Origin: Spirodela intermedia
Taxonomy: Eukaryota; Streptophyta; Magnoliopsida; Alismatales; Araceae
NCBI GenBank assembly: GCA_902729315.2
Contig: LR746272.1
Span: 310,001 to 374,000 of the forward strand
Length of the DNA stretch: 64,000 bases
Reading direction: 5' to 3'
The stretch's first letter is position 1, and the number at the start of each line of letters is the position of its first letter. Made by a program: the position numbers and the translations under genes. Under the pieces are notes generated by a model. It had not been told where the DNA came from. It ran no database searches and was given only the letters and a program-made list of their open reading frames with translations. Positions 10,582 through 22,605 of the stretch are shown piece by piece.

Positions 10582-11389
10582 GAAATTTCACTCAAGCCTT
10601 TTCCCTATTTCAGATATTATTCAACATTAGCATCTTAAAAAAAGCTAGAGCTTTGATGGGTGAAAACTAGGATGGCACATTCTTTAATAGTTCAGATATC
10701 TTCTATGTTTGAAACAATACTATAGCCATTGAGTTTTAACATACTTATTCCCAATTATCGATTTCATCTTGACCAATATGAATTCGTTTCCTCAACATAA
10801 GGTGTTAAATATGAAACAAAGTTAATTTCAAATTATTACAAATCGATTATAAGTCCTCAAAAATTACTTCAAATTTTCATATCAATATTCAACATAATTA
10901 CTTAGGTAACATAAGACATTCCAAATGTGTTTTCAATTTAAATTCAAAATAATCAAAAATATCATAAAAGTCTCATAAACATCTGTTTAATGAATTATGT
11001 ATAAAAAATTATCTAAAATGAGACTTTTAAATCAAGAACATCTAGTATACTCTTTAAACCTGAAGATTAAACTTCACTTCAAATATTAACATAAAATTTA
11101 GTGACCAAGTCTTTACTTTTTGCTAGAACTATTTTATCATAATTATTGGGACTTTCTATAGTATTAAATAATGTAATGATTTTTTAACTATCATGTGGAA
11201 AATTGATAACATTATTATGTAATCTCCATTCATTTTTAATTGTTTTATTTCAAATTGATATAAAAAATAAAGCCTGTGAAAATAATTACATCTTTTTTTT
11301 GTATTTCTATCAACATAAACATTTTGATATATTTGATTGCCCTTGATACATCATCAACCACTCTTAGTGTTTTGAATCAAGGGAAGAAT
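10582..11389. other. AT-rich intergenic DNA, no gene seen
   Basis: Start of the half-unit common to A and B types. It contains only AT-rich sequence without recognisable coding or RNA features. The point where B-type units rejoin (26,569) corresponds to 10,582. Confidence 0.6.
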
Positions 11390-11583
11390 TACCTTGACAC
11401 CTTCGTTTCCTATGAGTATATATCTGTTCGATAGTAGTATCGGACTCCCTACCCACTAGGCCCCATTATCTATCTATCTCTCTCTCTCATCTCTCCTCTC
11501 TCCTATATAGGAGTCATGTATTGTATCTTGAAGCTACATGGATTTCAATATTTTTCCCTCTCATCTCAACATAGTATCAGACC
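11390..11583 (+). mobile_element. Copia-type LTR 3' end with primer-binding-site-like sequence
   Basis: A CT-rich tract with a TATA-like 'ctatatagg' is followed by 'catgtattgtatc', 'tttcaatatttttc' and 'tctcatctcaaca'. This layout is common at the 3' end of plant Copia LTRs. It runs directly into TAGTATCAGACC, one base from the initiator-Met-tRNA primer-binding consensus TGGTATCAGAGC core. No gag or pol follows; the sequence changes after about 11,780. It is a remnant. Copies lie at 27,377-27,570, 39,890-40,083 and 52,403-52,596. Confidence 0.6.
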
Positions 11584-11931
11584 CTTAGGTATCCCTCGTC
11601 GTCCTCCTAGCCTCAAGTGCACTGCCCATCTCTAGTGCACTACTCTTTTCCTCAGGCAGCTCTTCAACATCACTACTCTTCCCTCTTTTGACGTCGTCAT
11701 CTCTGCCATCACTTTTCTTCTCCTTTTGGCGCCACCAATGATCTACAAAGTCATTATTTTTAACTTTGTCAAGTGACAATTATTACAGATGATTTATTAA
11801 CCTACTTTATTGATTTCTAAACTTCACAAGAAGATCTAAAGATTACCTATATTGTCTCTATCTAAAGAGAGACTTTAAGGTTATGAACATTATACGATAG
11901 TTTTCTCAAATTTTCAAGATTCTAACACATC

Positions 11932-14268
11932 TGACATGACTTAGTCGTTGTATATTAAATCATGTAAATATTAAATTTATAAAACTAGAAAATATAAATT
12001 TTAAGATATTTAGAAATATTTTTGAACAAATATATCAATTATAATTCAATAAAACTTCCAAAAAATAGCGATAATTTTCCAAGTCAATCATAGGGATGAA
12101 TATAATATCTAGTAATTATTCAGAATGTTTGTCAATGAATACAATTTTCTATGAATTTTATACTAAGAAATGAAAAAGAAATATATTTAAAATTCACAAA
12201 AAGGGGAAATAAGGGTGCAGATGTCAGAATGACGTCAGCGCCCAACAAATGCGAATCGAGTAGAAATAGAGTTCCACCTAACGATTCTTACATAAGTGAT
12301 TACAGATAATTTAATTAATCAAATTAAGATCTGTAAAAGCTAGAAGAATCGTAATTGAACAAAGTATATTTTGGTAAATTAAAATCACACAAATTATCAC
12401 TAAATGAAGCGTAAAGTAAGTTGAAAGCAAGAAAACAGAGTTCTAGCATTGTGACGGCAATGGGTCGGCGATGCACTAGAATTCTAAGCATTTGAGAGGA
12501 TCATCATATAGTGTCCACAACCTCAAAGGCTCTCCTTGGACAAAGACGATGTGGGCAATCTCTAGATCTCCTTGCGAAGTCTAGAGATTAATGAAATGGG
12601 TCATCAAATCATCTCTGGTGGCTGTCACCCGACAGAGTGGAAAAACAACGACTTTACAGCTCTCCAGCGGTTGTCACTTGACGGAATGGAGCCGGATGGA
12701 GGTGGGGCGCATGTCAAGGAGCTTCATCCTCAGGTCCGCACAACAAGAGGAGGCTTCATCGCATTTGGTACGCTCTCAAGAGGTGGCGACTCATATCTTG
12801 GTAGATCGTCCTCTTCCCGACGACGGCTTGTTCGTCAATCAATTGGAGATGATTTCCTCGATAGATTTGTGATCTTTTTATCGCGAATCATTCAGTAATT
12901 TTAGTAGCAATGCTCTGTGAATCGCGTTGATGAGATTTTCGCTGATGATCTAGTAATTCTCGTTGCTTAATGCTTCACCGACAACCTACAGGAAAGTTAC
13001 AATAATCAGATAAAAATATATAACTTTTGACTCTAGGAGGATTCGAACCCGCCCCGGTTGCCCGCCCTTTTTGAGAAAGGTGTGATGCGAATTTAGTCCC
13101 ACATCAGTTGTGCGCCAATTTTTCGGGTGAATATATACTAATGTTACATTTCTAAGCAAGTCCCTTCCCTCACGTGTAGGACCACTCCTTGCCCCACAAC
13201 TAGCTGGCCACTGGTGACATGGAAGGGGAGTGGTGCACACGTGCCCTTATCGATTCAAGCCGCTCAAGCCTTTGCTCGCAGTTACTCCCTAACTAAGCTT
13301 CCGACCCACTTGAGGGCTCGGTTGGCTGGCGGGTCCCCCTCATTTTATCTTATTTTTAGTTTTTATTTCTTTTTCTTCATTTATCACAAAAGCAAGATTA
13401 TAAAAATCATATAAATTCGTGTAAAATCACATAATTACCCAAAAAATTATATTAATCAACTGAAAACCACTTTTCACACTTTCACATAAATATAAGTCTA
13501 TTTATCTTGAGTTAAGGCTAAAACTATATTATTTACTAATTATTAACTCATAATAATGAAGACTTATCAACATCACTATTACAATCTCGAAACTTTGTTC
13601 TACTATTTTTCAACTAATTTAATTTTCACCATCATTTTCTTGACTTTAAAAAGAAATCTAACAAATGTCTAAGTCATCCATGTCTAAGGAGAGCCTTTGA
13701 GGTTGTAGACATCGTTCAATAATCCTTATGAACATATAGGATTCTAATGATCGTTGTCACAAGGCTAGAACTTTGTCATTTCTACTTCCAACTTAATTTT
13801 GGCTTCATTTAGTGACACTTGATGTGATTTGAAGTCTCTAAAATATTATTCATTCATTCAATTACGATTCTTTTGACTTTTATATATCTTAATTTGACTA
13901 ATTAATTTGTTTGTAATCGCTTATGTAAAGATTGTCAGGTGGAACTCTATTTTTGCTTGATTTGTATTCGTTGAGGCACTGATATCATCTTGACATTTGC
14001 ACCCTTTTCAAAAAAATTAGATATATTTTATCTTCATTATTGAGTCTAAAAGCCATTAAATTATTTATAGAAAATTTTGAAATATTATCCGATATTATAT
14101 TACATCTTATGATCAACTTAGAAATTATCCACTATTTTTAAAAACTTTTATCAAATCATAATTGATTTATTTGTCCTAAAATACTTTTAAAAATCTAAAA
14201 ATTGATATTTTCTAGTTTTATAAATTTTAAGTTTACATGATTTATTATATAGCTATTGAGTCACGTCA
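11932..14268. mobile_element. 2.3 kb element with long terminal inverted repeats (U1)
   Basis: The left arm (about 11,932-12,460) is the reverse complement of the right arm (about 13,750-14,268) at roughly three-quarters identity by eye. Anchors: TGACATGACT against AGTCACGTCA at the tips; 'ttataaaactagaaaatat' against 'atattttctagttttataa'; 'tcactaaatgaagc' against 'gcttcatttagtga' at the inner part. The centre holds a 108-aa open frame (12,572-12,898) and a segment (12,880-13,560) related to the fold-back arms at 945-2,760. No transposase is recognised, so it is probably non-autonomous. Long TIRs suggest a Mutator-like or fold-back class, but I find no clear target-site duplication. Confidence 0.65.
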
Positions 14269-14664
14269 AGGCCTAACTAAGTATGTCTTTATACTCATTG
14301 GTTTATAGTTGTAGAGTCATATCACCATTAAAAGATGATGTGAAGCTAAAAGCACTTGCTAGAACCAAATTACTAATATTTATTCACCTAAAGTGATCAA
14401 TATGTTGTAGTTGATAAAGCAGCTTAAATGCACAAATGTAGCATACATTCAGGCTCTTAGAGTTGTGAATCTAGTGTAGACAAGCTGATTTCAAGTAATT
14501 AGTAGTTATATGATTTGTAGATAATAGAACCTAAAGAAGATGCTTCTAAATATCATAGTAGCTAAGTGGACTAAGCAACTATAAATTATGTGACTCTTAG
14601 TTAATCACCCTAATGAACTATAGAGAGTCTATTTACTTGAATGGTGGTCCTCATCAATTGCATT
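14268..14664. repeat. Direct repeat, left copy (pair with 15,268-15,650)
   Basis: Starts at AAGGCCTAACTAAG exactly where the right arm of the long-TIR element ends, and finishes near 'tcctcatcaattgcatt'. The second copy begins 1,000 bp downstream and matches through most of its length with substitutions and a short deletion. The arrangement recalls LTRs of a very small retroelement, but TG..CA ends and a primer-binding site are not visible. Confidence 0.7.
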
Positions 14665-15267
14665 AGAAAAGAAAATTATTAATGGAATCCTCAAAAAACA
14701 TTCTTATATTTTTGGCCTAATAAATTCAACTAAATATAATTAAATTCTTATACCATGTTTCCTTTCATGTGAGCTTCTCTCCAGAGGGTTTCTATCTGAA
14801 ACTTTACTCATGCTTATTTAATATGACCTCGTGACCAAGTATAACCTATTAGTCAAGGAATTATGCACCACTCTAACACTCATTAAGAATTACTACATTG
14901 TAATAATGGAATGAAAGCTATCAAATGGATGTCTTTAACATGGTGACTAGTGAACAACAAATGGAACATAGCAAACATTTCATTGATAAAAGAAAATTCA
15001 AAATTCAAATAGAGAACAATGAATAGATGACCAACCAATTAATAAATAACTAATTTAAGAGTCCAAGAACACCTATTTCATGATGATTTCTACACCTTTG
15101 CAACAATAATAAATTTCTTCCATGTTGAAAATGTATTTGAAATCTTTTAAAGTGCTTGAGTTGTGAGAAGGACATATGATTTCAAGTGGACACATAATTT
15201 TGCAAATAAGTTCTTGTATCAATGGTTGTATTCTATAATTTAGCTAATTATAGTCTTATCTGCCAAC

Positions 15268-15650
15268 AAGGCCTAATTGAGCATGTCTTTACACTCATTG
15301 GTGGTTTACAATTGCAAAGCCCTATCACCATGGGAAGATGATGTAAAGCTAAAAGCACTAGTATTTATTTGCCTAATGTGATTAATCTGTTGCAATAGAC
15401 AAATCAGCCTAAATGCACAAACATAGCTTGTATTCAGACACTTAGAGTTGTGAATCCACTGCAAACAAGCTGATTCTATGTACTTAGTAATTTTATGATT
15501 TGTAGATAATAGAACCTAAATAAGGTGCTTCTAAATATTAGAGTAGCTAAGTGGACTGAACAATTATAAATTATGTGACTCTTACTTAATCACCCTAATG
15601 AACTATAGAGAGTCCATTTACTTGAATGATAGTCCTCATCAATTACATTA
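15268..15650. repeat. Direct repeat, right copy
   Basis: Starts AAGGCCTAATTGAG and ends 'tcctcatcaattacatt'. The 600 bp between the two repeats are AT-rich with no recognisable gene. The pair is carried in all units: 30,255/31,255, 42,768/43,768 and 55,281/56,281 (start positions). Confidence 0.7.
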
Positions 15651-17424
15651 CATCAATTTTTGTCATTTCAAGTTGTCAAAAATTGAAAAATTCAGTGTCC
15701 ACTCTTAGTATTTGTTCATTCTATAAGGCCGAACTAAATCATGGTAGAAATGATTATACACCAAACCTTTATGGGACTTGAAGGTGAGTACTCTATGACC
15801 ACCTATTTGAGAGTAGTTTTGTAAAGGCTGGCCCGAAGTTGCATTATAACATCATTGATTATAACAATTGTGGCTAGCATGATTGTTATGAGCTCTTGTG
15901 TCATGTGCTTTAGAATATCATTAATTGTTTCATCCATATCCTCACCTTAATCTTTACCCCTTCGATCTCATGGGAAATTGGGGGCTCTATGTATTCAATG
16001 TTGAAATTTTCATGGCATTTATTTGTGTTGATTTGTAAAGTCAATTATCATGACAACACAAATATTTTCTGATATCATAAAGTTCATGAATAGTTAAAAA
16101 TATAGTTACATTACTTGAGACAAAGTATTTACATATTGTACAAAATTGTGGTCATGTATATCATTGTGGCTTTTTGTAATATTTGGAGTAGAGGAGTTTA
16201 GACAAATTGTACTAAGACATAAAGGAAATAAGAAAAGTAATTACAATGAGACAATGTATTGTAAAATAAAAACTAATTACTATTTGTAGAAAACTTACTA
16301 AAATGGCTGCAAATAGCTAATTCACTTTTACTAGATGCCATTGACATCATGGTGTAGCTAATAAATAGGTACTTTACTTAGATATTAGTTAACATATTTC
16401 CACATGGAGGTTCAAGTCAGGAAATAATATCATTCCAGCAGCTATGCGTATTTACACACCCTCTAGATGCATATATTCCATCTCTGCTAGTCTCACCTCG
16501 GTTTTGGCCTCCTCACGCCAAGTACACATGCTCTTCTTGCTTCCTCTTCGACGTGGTGGATTATCGGGAGCCTCCATCTACATGACTGATATCCACTCTA
16601 TGAGTATTTAAACACCCTCTCGATGCATATATTCTAAGATTGAGAGAAAATAGATTTGACAAGGACATTTGAAATTTTTTATTTTCTCGCCGTTCTTATT
16701 CCTTATCTAGTGACTCCCGACTAGTTGTGGAGAGTAAAAATGCAGAACAAAAATACATGTATCCTCGAAGAGAAGCCATTAAGGTATTGGAAATAGTGCA
16801 AGCCTCACAAATAAGAATAACTTCTTCACAAAGTCTTCATTCGTTATCATTTAAGCATCAAAACCTACTTCACCAAGGTTGACTAAGGTTACTCAAACAA
16901 TTAACAGTTATTGGTTGTGCAAGAGATAAAGAAAACTGTCTGTAAAAAATAAATTTTCGAAATGTATAGGTACTAATGTGTCGATAGATATATTTAAAAG
17001 ATGCAGACGAGATTCGTCGAAAACAGCCTTCACCTTGGAACGCTCTCTCTCTCTCTCTCTCTTCGAGTCTCTCCCTCTATATATATACATAAAAAGATAG
17101 AGATACCTATATACATATGCAATTAGGAGTATCCGTCTCTTTGTCTGTGCGCGTGTGTTTGGGTCGTATCCTTTCTTAACGTCCGGGCTTCCCGTAAGTG
17201 TTGCGAAATTTGTAAGAAAGTAATGAACAAATACAGACCATCCGCTTTCAAACCCAAGAAACTCCCCGGGCCCCATTCCTTTATGACGTTCAAACGTTCG
17301 CCTTTTAACGAAGAAGAATAAGAATAATCATATGGGAAGACTTCGGCCGGAATCCCCAGATTGTGTTGTCAACCCGTCCAGCCATCCACGCCGGGTCAGC
17401 CGCGGCGCCGGTGTCCGTAGATCC
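15651..17424. other. AT-rich spacer on the 3' side of KAPA copy 2
   Basis: No gene recognised. A 40-bp direct repeat containing 'tgcatatattc' occurs at about 16,443-16,481 and 16,599-16,638. A (CT)10 microsatellite lies at 17,042-17,062. The 122-aa frame at 16,908-17,276 is built largely on this CT/GA tract. The last 300 bp are the presumed 3' untranslated and downstream region of the gene. Confidence 0.6.
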
Positions 17425-19324
17425 TCACAGCCTCGCCACGATTTGATCTGCGGGGCGGTCGAGTCCGGGGATGCATTCCGAGAGTGCGGCCACGAGCCTT
17501 CTCACGTCTTCCGAAGAATGCCCGGACGTCAGGGTGACCCTGAGCCTGGAAGGCGCAAAAATCATCGACTAGGGTCAGGGCTACTGGAAGAAGGCGGTGT
17601 GGCAGGAAGAATGACGGGAGAGGAAGGCAGGGGGAAACGAGAACTCACCGGCAGGCGTCGGGGGCGACAGCCGGCGGTCTGACGGCGATGATGTGGAAGC
17701 CACGCTCCAGCATGTGCTTGCTGGCATAGATAGCGGCGTCCTCGGTGCCGACCACCAGCGAAAGGATGGGGCTGGTTGCGGGGTGCTTCGTCAACGCCGC
17801 GAATTCCTGCACTCTGTTCCACAGCGCTTGCCTGCGCCAGGCCTCCTTTCTGGCCACCGTCACAGCAGCTGCAGGGGATCAACGCGCGCAGACGCAAAAT
17901 CGCGTTAAATATGCCACGGTGGGAAGTGGTGATAATGACGCGGTTAAGTCTATGTGAATAAGAAGGACGGACGACTAATGGCGGAAGGAATGGATGCGGT
18001 GATCAGTACCGTAGGCGCCCGCGATGACGGGGAAGGGGGAAGCTGTGGTGAAAATGTAGGGACGGCCCGTCGTCCGGACCAGGTTCGACCATTTTTGGCT
18101 GCAGGCCACGAATCCGCCCAGGCATCCCCCGGCCTTGCTCAGCGTCCCGACGATGATGTCGATCTGATCTTCGATGCCGTAAACCTCTCCGATACCGCCG
18201 CCATTCCTCCCGCACACAAATGCCGTATGCGCCTGTAACGCGGGGGGGAGGGTCAATCCGGATCCAAGGAGGGAGACGGTAGAGAAGACGGCCCCGACGC
18301 CCAGAGAACACAAGGCGGATGACTCACTTCGTCGATGACGAACAGGAACCGGTGCTTCTTCCGGAGTTGCACGAGGTCGAGCATCGGCGCGAAGTCCCCT
18401 TCCATGCTGAACAAACTGCTTCCATGCAAAGAAACGAGGAGGCTTCTGAGCGCCGAAACTTCACAGGACCAGAAAGAAGAAGACGTTGCCGAACGCAGAT
18501 CGTTCTCCGCTTATCAATTCAGTCTGCGTTACCTGTCCGTGATGACCACCTTCCTCTGGACAGGGCAGTTTGAGAGGAGTTCGTCCAGATGCTGCATGTC
18601 GCTGTGCCTGTACACGGACACGACGGCCTGATTATGCCGCTCCATCATCCGGAGACCGTCGATTATGGATGCGTGGTTCAAGGCGTCGGAGAACACGGCG
18701 ATCTTCTCGTGCGCCGCCGGCCTCCTCGACGCCGCGTTATGAGTGGCGACGGCTCCCAGCGCCGCTAGGAAGGCCGTGTTTGCGGCGAATCCGGTGGGGG
18801 TTACGACGCACGCCTCCTTCTTGTGCATCTCCGCCAGGACATTCTCCAGCCGCCGGTGGTACTCGGTCTGCCCACTGGCCATAGCGGACGATCGCGGACC
18901 CATCCCGAACGCCAGAGCCGCCTGTTCGATATTTGTGTACAGAATCGGTCACCGACTACCGCGACGCGTGACGGACATTACTGTGCCTCCAACGGGAGCG
19001 AGTTCGAAAGCCTACCTTCGCCGACGCCTTGCGGACGGCCGGATGGGTGCTGAGGTTGAGGTAGTCGTTGGCGGAGAAGAGGAGCATCCGGTTCCGAGCC
19101 GGTTCGCCGTCCTTCGCGGGGGCCCTGGGGTCCTCCACTTCCACCTCCAGCAAGGTCCGGTCCCAAGGCCCGGGGCCGTCAAACGTCTCGACGTCGGCCA
19201 GAGGATCCTCCTCGGCGCTGGGCTTGGCAAGGCACACCTTGGGCAAGTAGCTCAAAAAGTTGTTATCCACCCTCGCAAATGCCCTGACCACCCACTCTTC
19301 CCACATCGCTTCAACGGACGCCAT
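17425..19324 (-). CDS. BIO4: KAPA synthase-like, copy 2
   Basis: Exons right to left: 19,016-19,324, 18,533-18,921, 18,328-18,415, 18,010-18,232, 17,649-17,868 and 17,425-17,545. All splice dinucleotides match copy 1 with no indel in the gene, giving 449 aa. It carries N200, V224, Q225 and T316 like copies 3-5. It alone has Phe instead of Leu at position 329, in the conserved TTASPLP stretch that follows the PLP lysine region, caused by a T-to-G change on the plus strand near 18,032. Its distal upstream sequence is a Ty3/gypsy fragment (B type) rather than the A spacer, so expression may differ from copies 1, 3 and 4. Otherwise the annotation of copy 1 applies. Confidence 0.92.
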
Positions 19325-19668
19325 GCCTACTCGTCGCGCGGGTTAGCGGCAGAGGATCGCGTACTGGACGCCTTCACGGCCGGGGGATTCCGGCGAGATA
19401 GGAAAGAGTTGTGGCTCGATGCAGGCGTTGAGCTCCGGTTGGTTAGGAACCTTTGCCCGTCCTTCCCCCTTTATGTAGGAGGATGTCACCATATGTGGCC
19501 GGGACGTGGACTTGCTCGGCTCCGCGGTCCAGCATCTTCGCTGGTTGAATAGCGGCGACCTATCGCATTCCGGACGCCGGTGTTGAATCCCGTCCAGTCC
19601 ACTTTGGACGGGGACGCCGCTTTCGTTGCCTGAAAGCCGTTCGCCAGTGTTGACCCCCGGAACATTGC

Positions 19669-21545
19669 CGTGCAAAGCTAGAAGATCCTTCCATTGAACA
19701 AGGTCCTTAATGCTATGGGGCCTGTGGTAGATGGCAAGAACGTGTGACAAAACGACGGGTAACATATGATCTTGATCTTGTAGCAATGAGGTAATGGGTA
19801 AAGAAGAAGAAATAGAATGCTTCAATACTTGAGGAATACCCATTGCAGGAGGAAGAGCTAAACGATAAGCAATTGGCTTGATGAGTTCTATTATCTCAAA
19901 AGGACCCAAGAAGAGATGTCTCAATTTTTCAAAAGGTCAACGAGCAAGAGGGTGTACCCATTCGGGATGGAGTCGAAGGTTAATGAAATGGCCAATGTCA
20001 AACTCAACATTGGGCCATTTTTTATGAACATATAACTTCATCCTCGCTTTGTGTTGCCCATGATGAGATTCTGATTACTTCAACATAACATCTCAACCTA
20101 GCCCAACTATTTAGACCATTGATGAGGCCAATCTCTAGTGAAACAGTAAAGATATATTTTGAGCCCATGATTCACTGTCTCTATTTGGCCATTAGTCTTC
20201 AAATGATAAGCACAAGTTCTCCATAGTGTCTTACCTTGATGCTTAAATGGTGCTCATCAAAATAACTCATAAATATATAATCACAATCAATGAGTTTAGG
20301 TGTTTTAAAATGGTGTAACTGAACAATACCATAAATGAAAATTTGTGAATAGTAAAGAGATGACAGAGTGGAGAAAATTTTGTGCAGACTTAAGTAATCA
20401 ACCAACAAAACGATGCCAAAGGCCTTTAATAAAAAATGGCACTAAAGCCATTTGAAAGCAAAGACCTTTAATAAAGTTTATGGAAATATCTTCTCAGATT
20501 TTCTCCAAAATGGGTAGACGTTGAAGCAAACCGCCACATATCCTTAGCTGCAAGATTCCATGCCCATCCATTGCACATCATGTCAATGACATAGATAAGT
20601 ACATACAAAGTCCAAGTGTCTGTCGAGTACCATATTGTTGAATTCATACAAAAGTTCAAGTATAAAGGTGGAGTTCGTTGATAACACCAATCGTCCTTGG
20701 TGATATAAGAACCCTTAGTGTAGAGAATATATCTTCGGACTAGTTGAGGATTGTTGCTGCTCTCTTGTCGGACTAAGTCTGAGAGAAAATAGTTCGGGTT
20801 GAGAGATTTCAAGGCCATGGGATGTATCGTGATTAGACTTTTGGGACAAGACATTTGCAATATTGCTATCGACATTTGCTTTATAGTTAATCTCAAAGTT
20901 AAAACTAACATTTAAGTATTTCTAATAATACATTTTTTTTAAAAAGCTATTTCTAGTAGTCAAGTAAAAATTGTCCTTAATCCAAGAAGATAATATTTTC
21001 ATTTTAGCGTAGCAAGGACAATGGTCACAAATTCTTGTTTATAAATAGTCTTCAACTAAGTGTGGAAAGATTTTGGCTGAAGAATACAATTGAACATTTT
21101 TAGCACAAGGATTAAGTCAATCTCACGATTGAATTTTTCAGCTTTTAATTCAAAAGTTAGAGATAAATTAGGAAGAATTAAGATGAGAGGCAATATTAAG
21201 CTGTTATAAGGCAAGATTTGATTACAAGGCTCCAATATTATGCATCCCATTTGAATAGTTGGGTGAGTGGCGATGCCAGAGATCCATAACTCACAATGAA
21301 ACATGTATAATATCTTGTGGGCCTCAGAAATTTCTACAATTTATGAAGGTTTGTGGGCAAGGACCATTGAAGGACTACGTTTACTTCAACATGATCTACA
21401 GTGACTTTTGCCTGCGAACACCTGATATCCTGGAAAACTATGAAATTAAAGTGACGACAGCGGAGAACTATGAAGATTTAGTGCAAATGTTGCTCATGCG
21501 TAGAAAGATCCAAACTAGATATAGAGATGTCATCTAGAAATATGA
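19669..21545 (-). mobile_element. Degenerate Ty3/gypsy pol fragment (RT end, RNase H, integrase)
   Basis: Read on the minus strand with stops and frameshifts, the domains follow gypsy order. Reverse transcriptase begins at its active-site box (FLDD at 21,529-21,540, then DLSTHEQHLH) and continues to the FLRPTRYYTCF-like connection near 21,300-21,360. RNase H starts with LPNLSLTFEL (near 21,150), with YYLLG near 20,990. The pre-integrase linker reads GLLQRLPILEKI (about 20,490-20,545). The integrase core includes AYHLKTNGQIETVN (20,160-20,215), with the third catalytic acidic residue. The C-terminal GPY/F-type motif is GPFEII..IKPIAYRLALP (about 19,840-19,905). No LTRs, gag, protease or 5' half of RT are present. 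The fragment is cut at 19,669 by the array junction and near 21,545 by GC-rich DNA. It is inactive. Confidence 0.85.
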
Positions 21546-21949
21546 AGATATTCATCGTCCCTCGTCCTTGCGGGTTCAGTGGCTTCCTAACCGTTCTTCG
21601 GACGAGGAGTTGGCGGGTTCCTGGCGGGTTCCTGGCGGGTTCCTGGCGGGTTGGCGTTGAGCTGGTTGGCACCGCCGCCGTCTCCCCTGGCGGGCTGCGG
21701 GACGACCGGGGTCGCACGGTGAGGCCGGCTCCCCCCGATGTCTCGGAGCGCAGACGCCAATTCAGACGCTACGTGGACAGCGACAGGATGATTTGACAGG
21801 ATTCAGGAAGCTGAGACCGAACCGTTGGCACGTCGCTCACATCCCAAGAATTGAGAGTATGGATATCAGTACGAGAAAATGTGGCACCAATTAAATCAAG
21901 GAGTCGACGGGCCGGGCACCTTCGTTCTGCAACGAGTTTGGTGAACGAA
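21546..21949. other. GC-rich segment with 11-bp minisatellite
   Basis: It holds about four tandem copies of an 11-bp unit GGCGGGTTCCT at about 21,613-21,651 (repeated at 62,624-62,662). The segment is much richer in G and C than its neighbours. The short frames here have low-complexity composition, and no gene is recognised. Confidence 0.7.
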
Positions 21950-22510
21950 CACATTCCGACATGTGTATGACTCTCTCTCTCTCTCTCTAACTTGGTGCTG
22001 TTATTATTAGCTCTAAGAGCATGGATGCATCCGTGTTATGGCATGTGTACCTATGCATGCTTCCTCATTTGCTAGGCGTTTAAAAGAGAAACTGAGAGGG
22101 AGAAAGAGAGAGAGAGAGAGAGATAGAGAGGTCAACGCTAATAAGCAGCAAAACCTCGCCTTTTTGAACTAACATTGATAGAAAAATACAACTGAAAAAA
22201 ATAAAAAAGAAAGAAAGAACGAATTCTTGAAAAGGAAAAAAAATCTGCTATAAATTGGAACCCGGGTAGGCCAATCTTTACCTAAATATTTACACGAACC
22301 GGAGGGGTTGACTTCACAGAAGAGGAATGGTGAACGAAACAAAAGAGCCAAAAGAATGAGAACCCGTGCGAGCTATGCTCGTGGTGGACAGAGGCCATGG
22401 AATCTGAGCTTGGATGAATGCAAAATCGTACGAGAGCCGGAGGAAAGAAGGCTAGGATTATCTTACAAAGGAAAAGAATGGCGGCCGCCGCTGCCTCTGC
22501 ATCCTCTCTC

Positions 22511-22563
<53 letters not shown>

Positions 22564-22605
22564 TCTCCTCGGCCTCCTGCTGGGCATGGACCTGATCTCA
22601 GGGCC
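21950..22605. other. Downstream region of the SAC gene with CT/GA microsatellites
   Basis: Contains (CT)n at about 21,971-21,988, (GA)n near 22,104-22,122 and a long (TC)n at about 22,514-22,557 just past the SAC stop codon. This is likely 3' untranslated and flanking sequence. Open frames of repeated Arg-Glu or Ser-Leu come from these microsatellites. Confidence 0.7.

Larger units (their letters stand above)
4611..17125. repeat. Tandem array unit U1 (A type, 12,515 bp)
   Basis: First unit of the head-to-tail array. Order from the left: KAPA synthase-like gene (minus strand), A-specific spacer 7,154-10,581, then the common repeat-rich half 10,582-17,125. It is nearly identical to U3 and U4 except for a patch of differences in the gene (5,937-6,182) and scattered single-base changes. 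Confidence 0.93.

Noticed and set aside
13030-13060. tRNA-like T-arm sequence (GGTTCGAATCC on the minus strand)
   Set aside because: It matches a polymerase III B box, but no A box, acceptor stem or cloverleaf can be found around it. It probably reflects a short tRNA-derived or chance stretch inside the element.
21603-21651. CRISPR-like short repeats
   Set aside because: The 11-bp units are directly adjacent without spacers, which makes a minisatellite.
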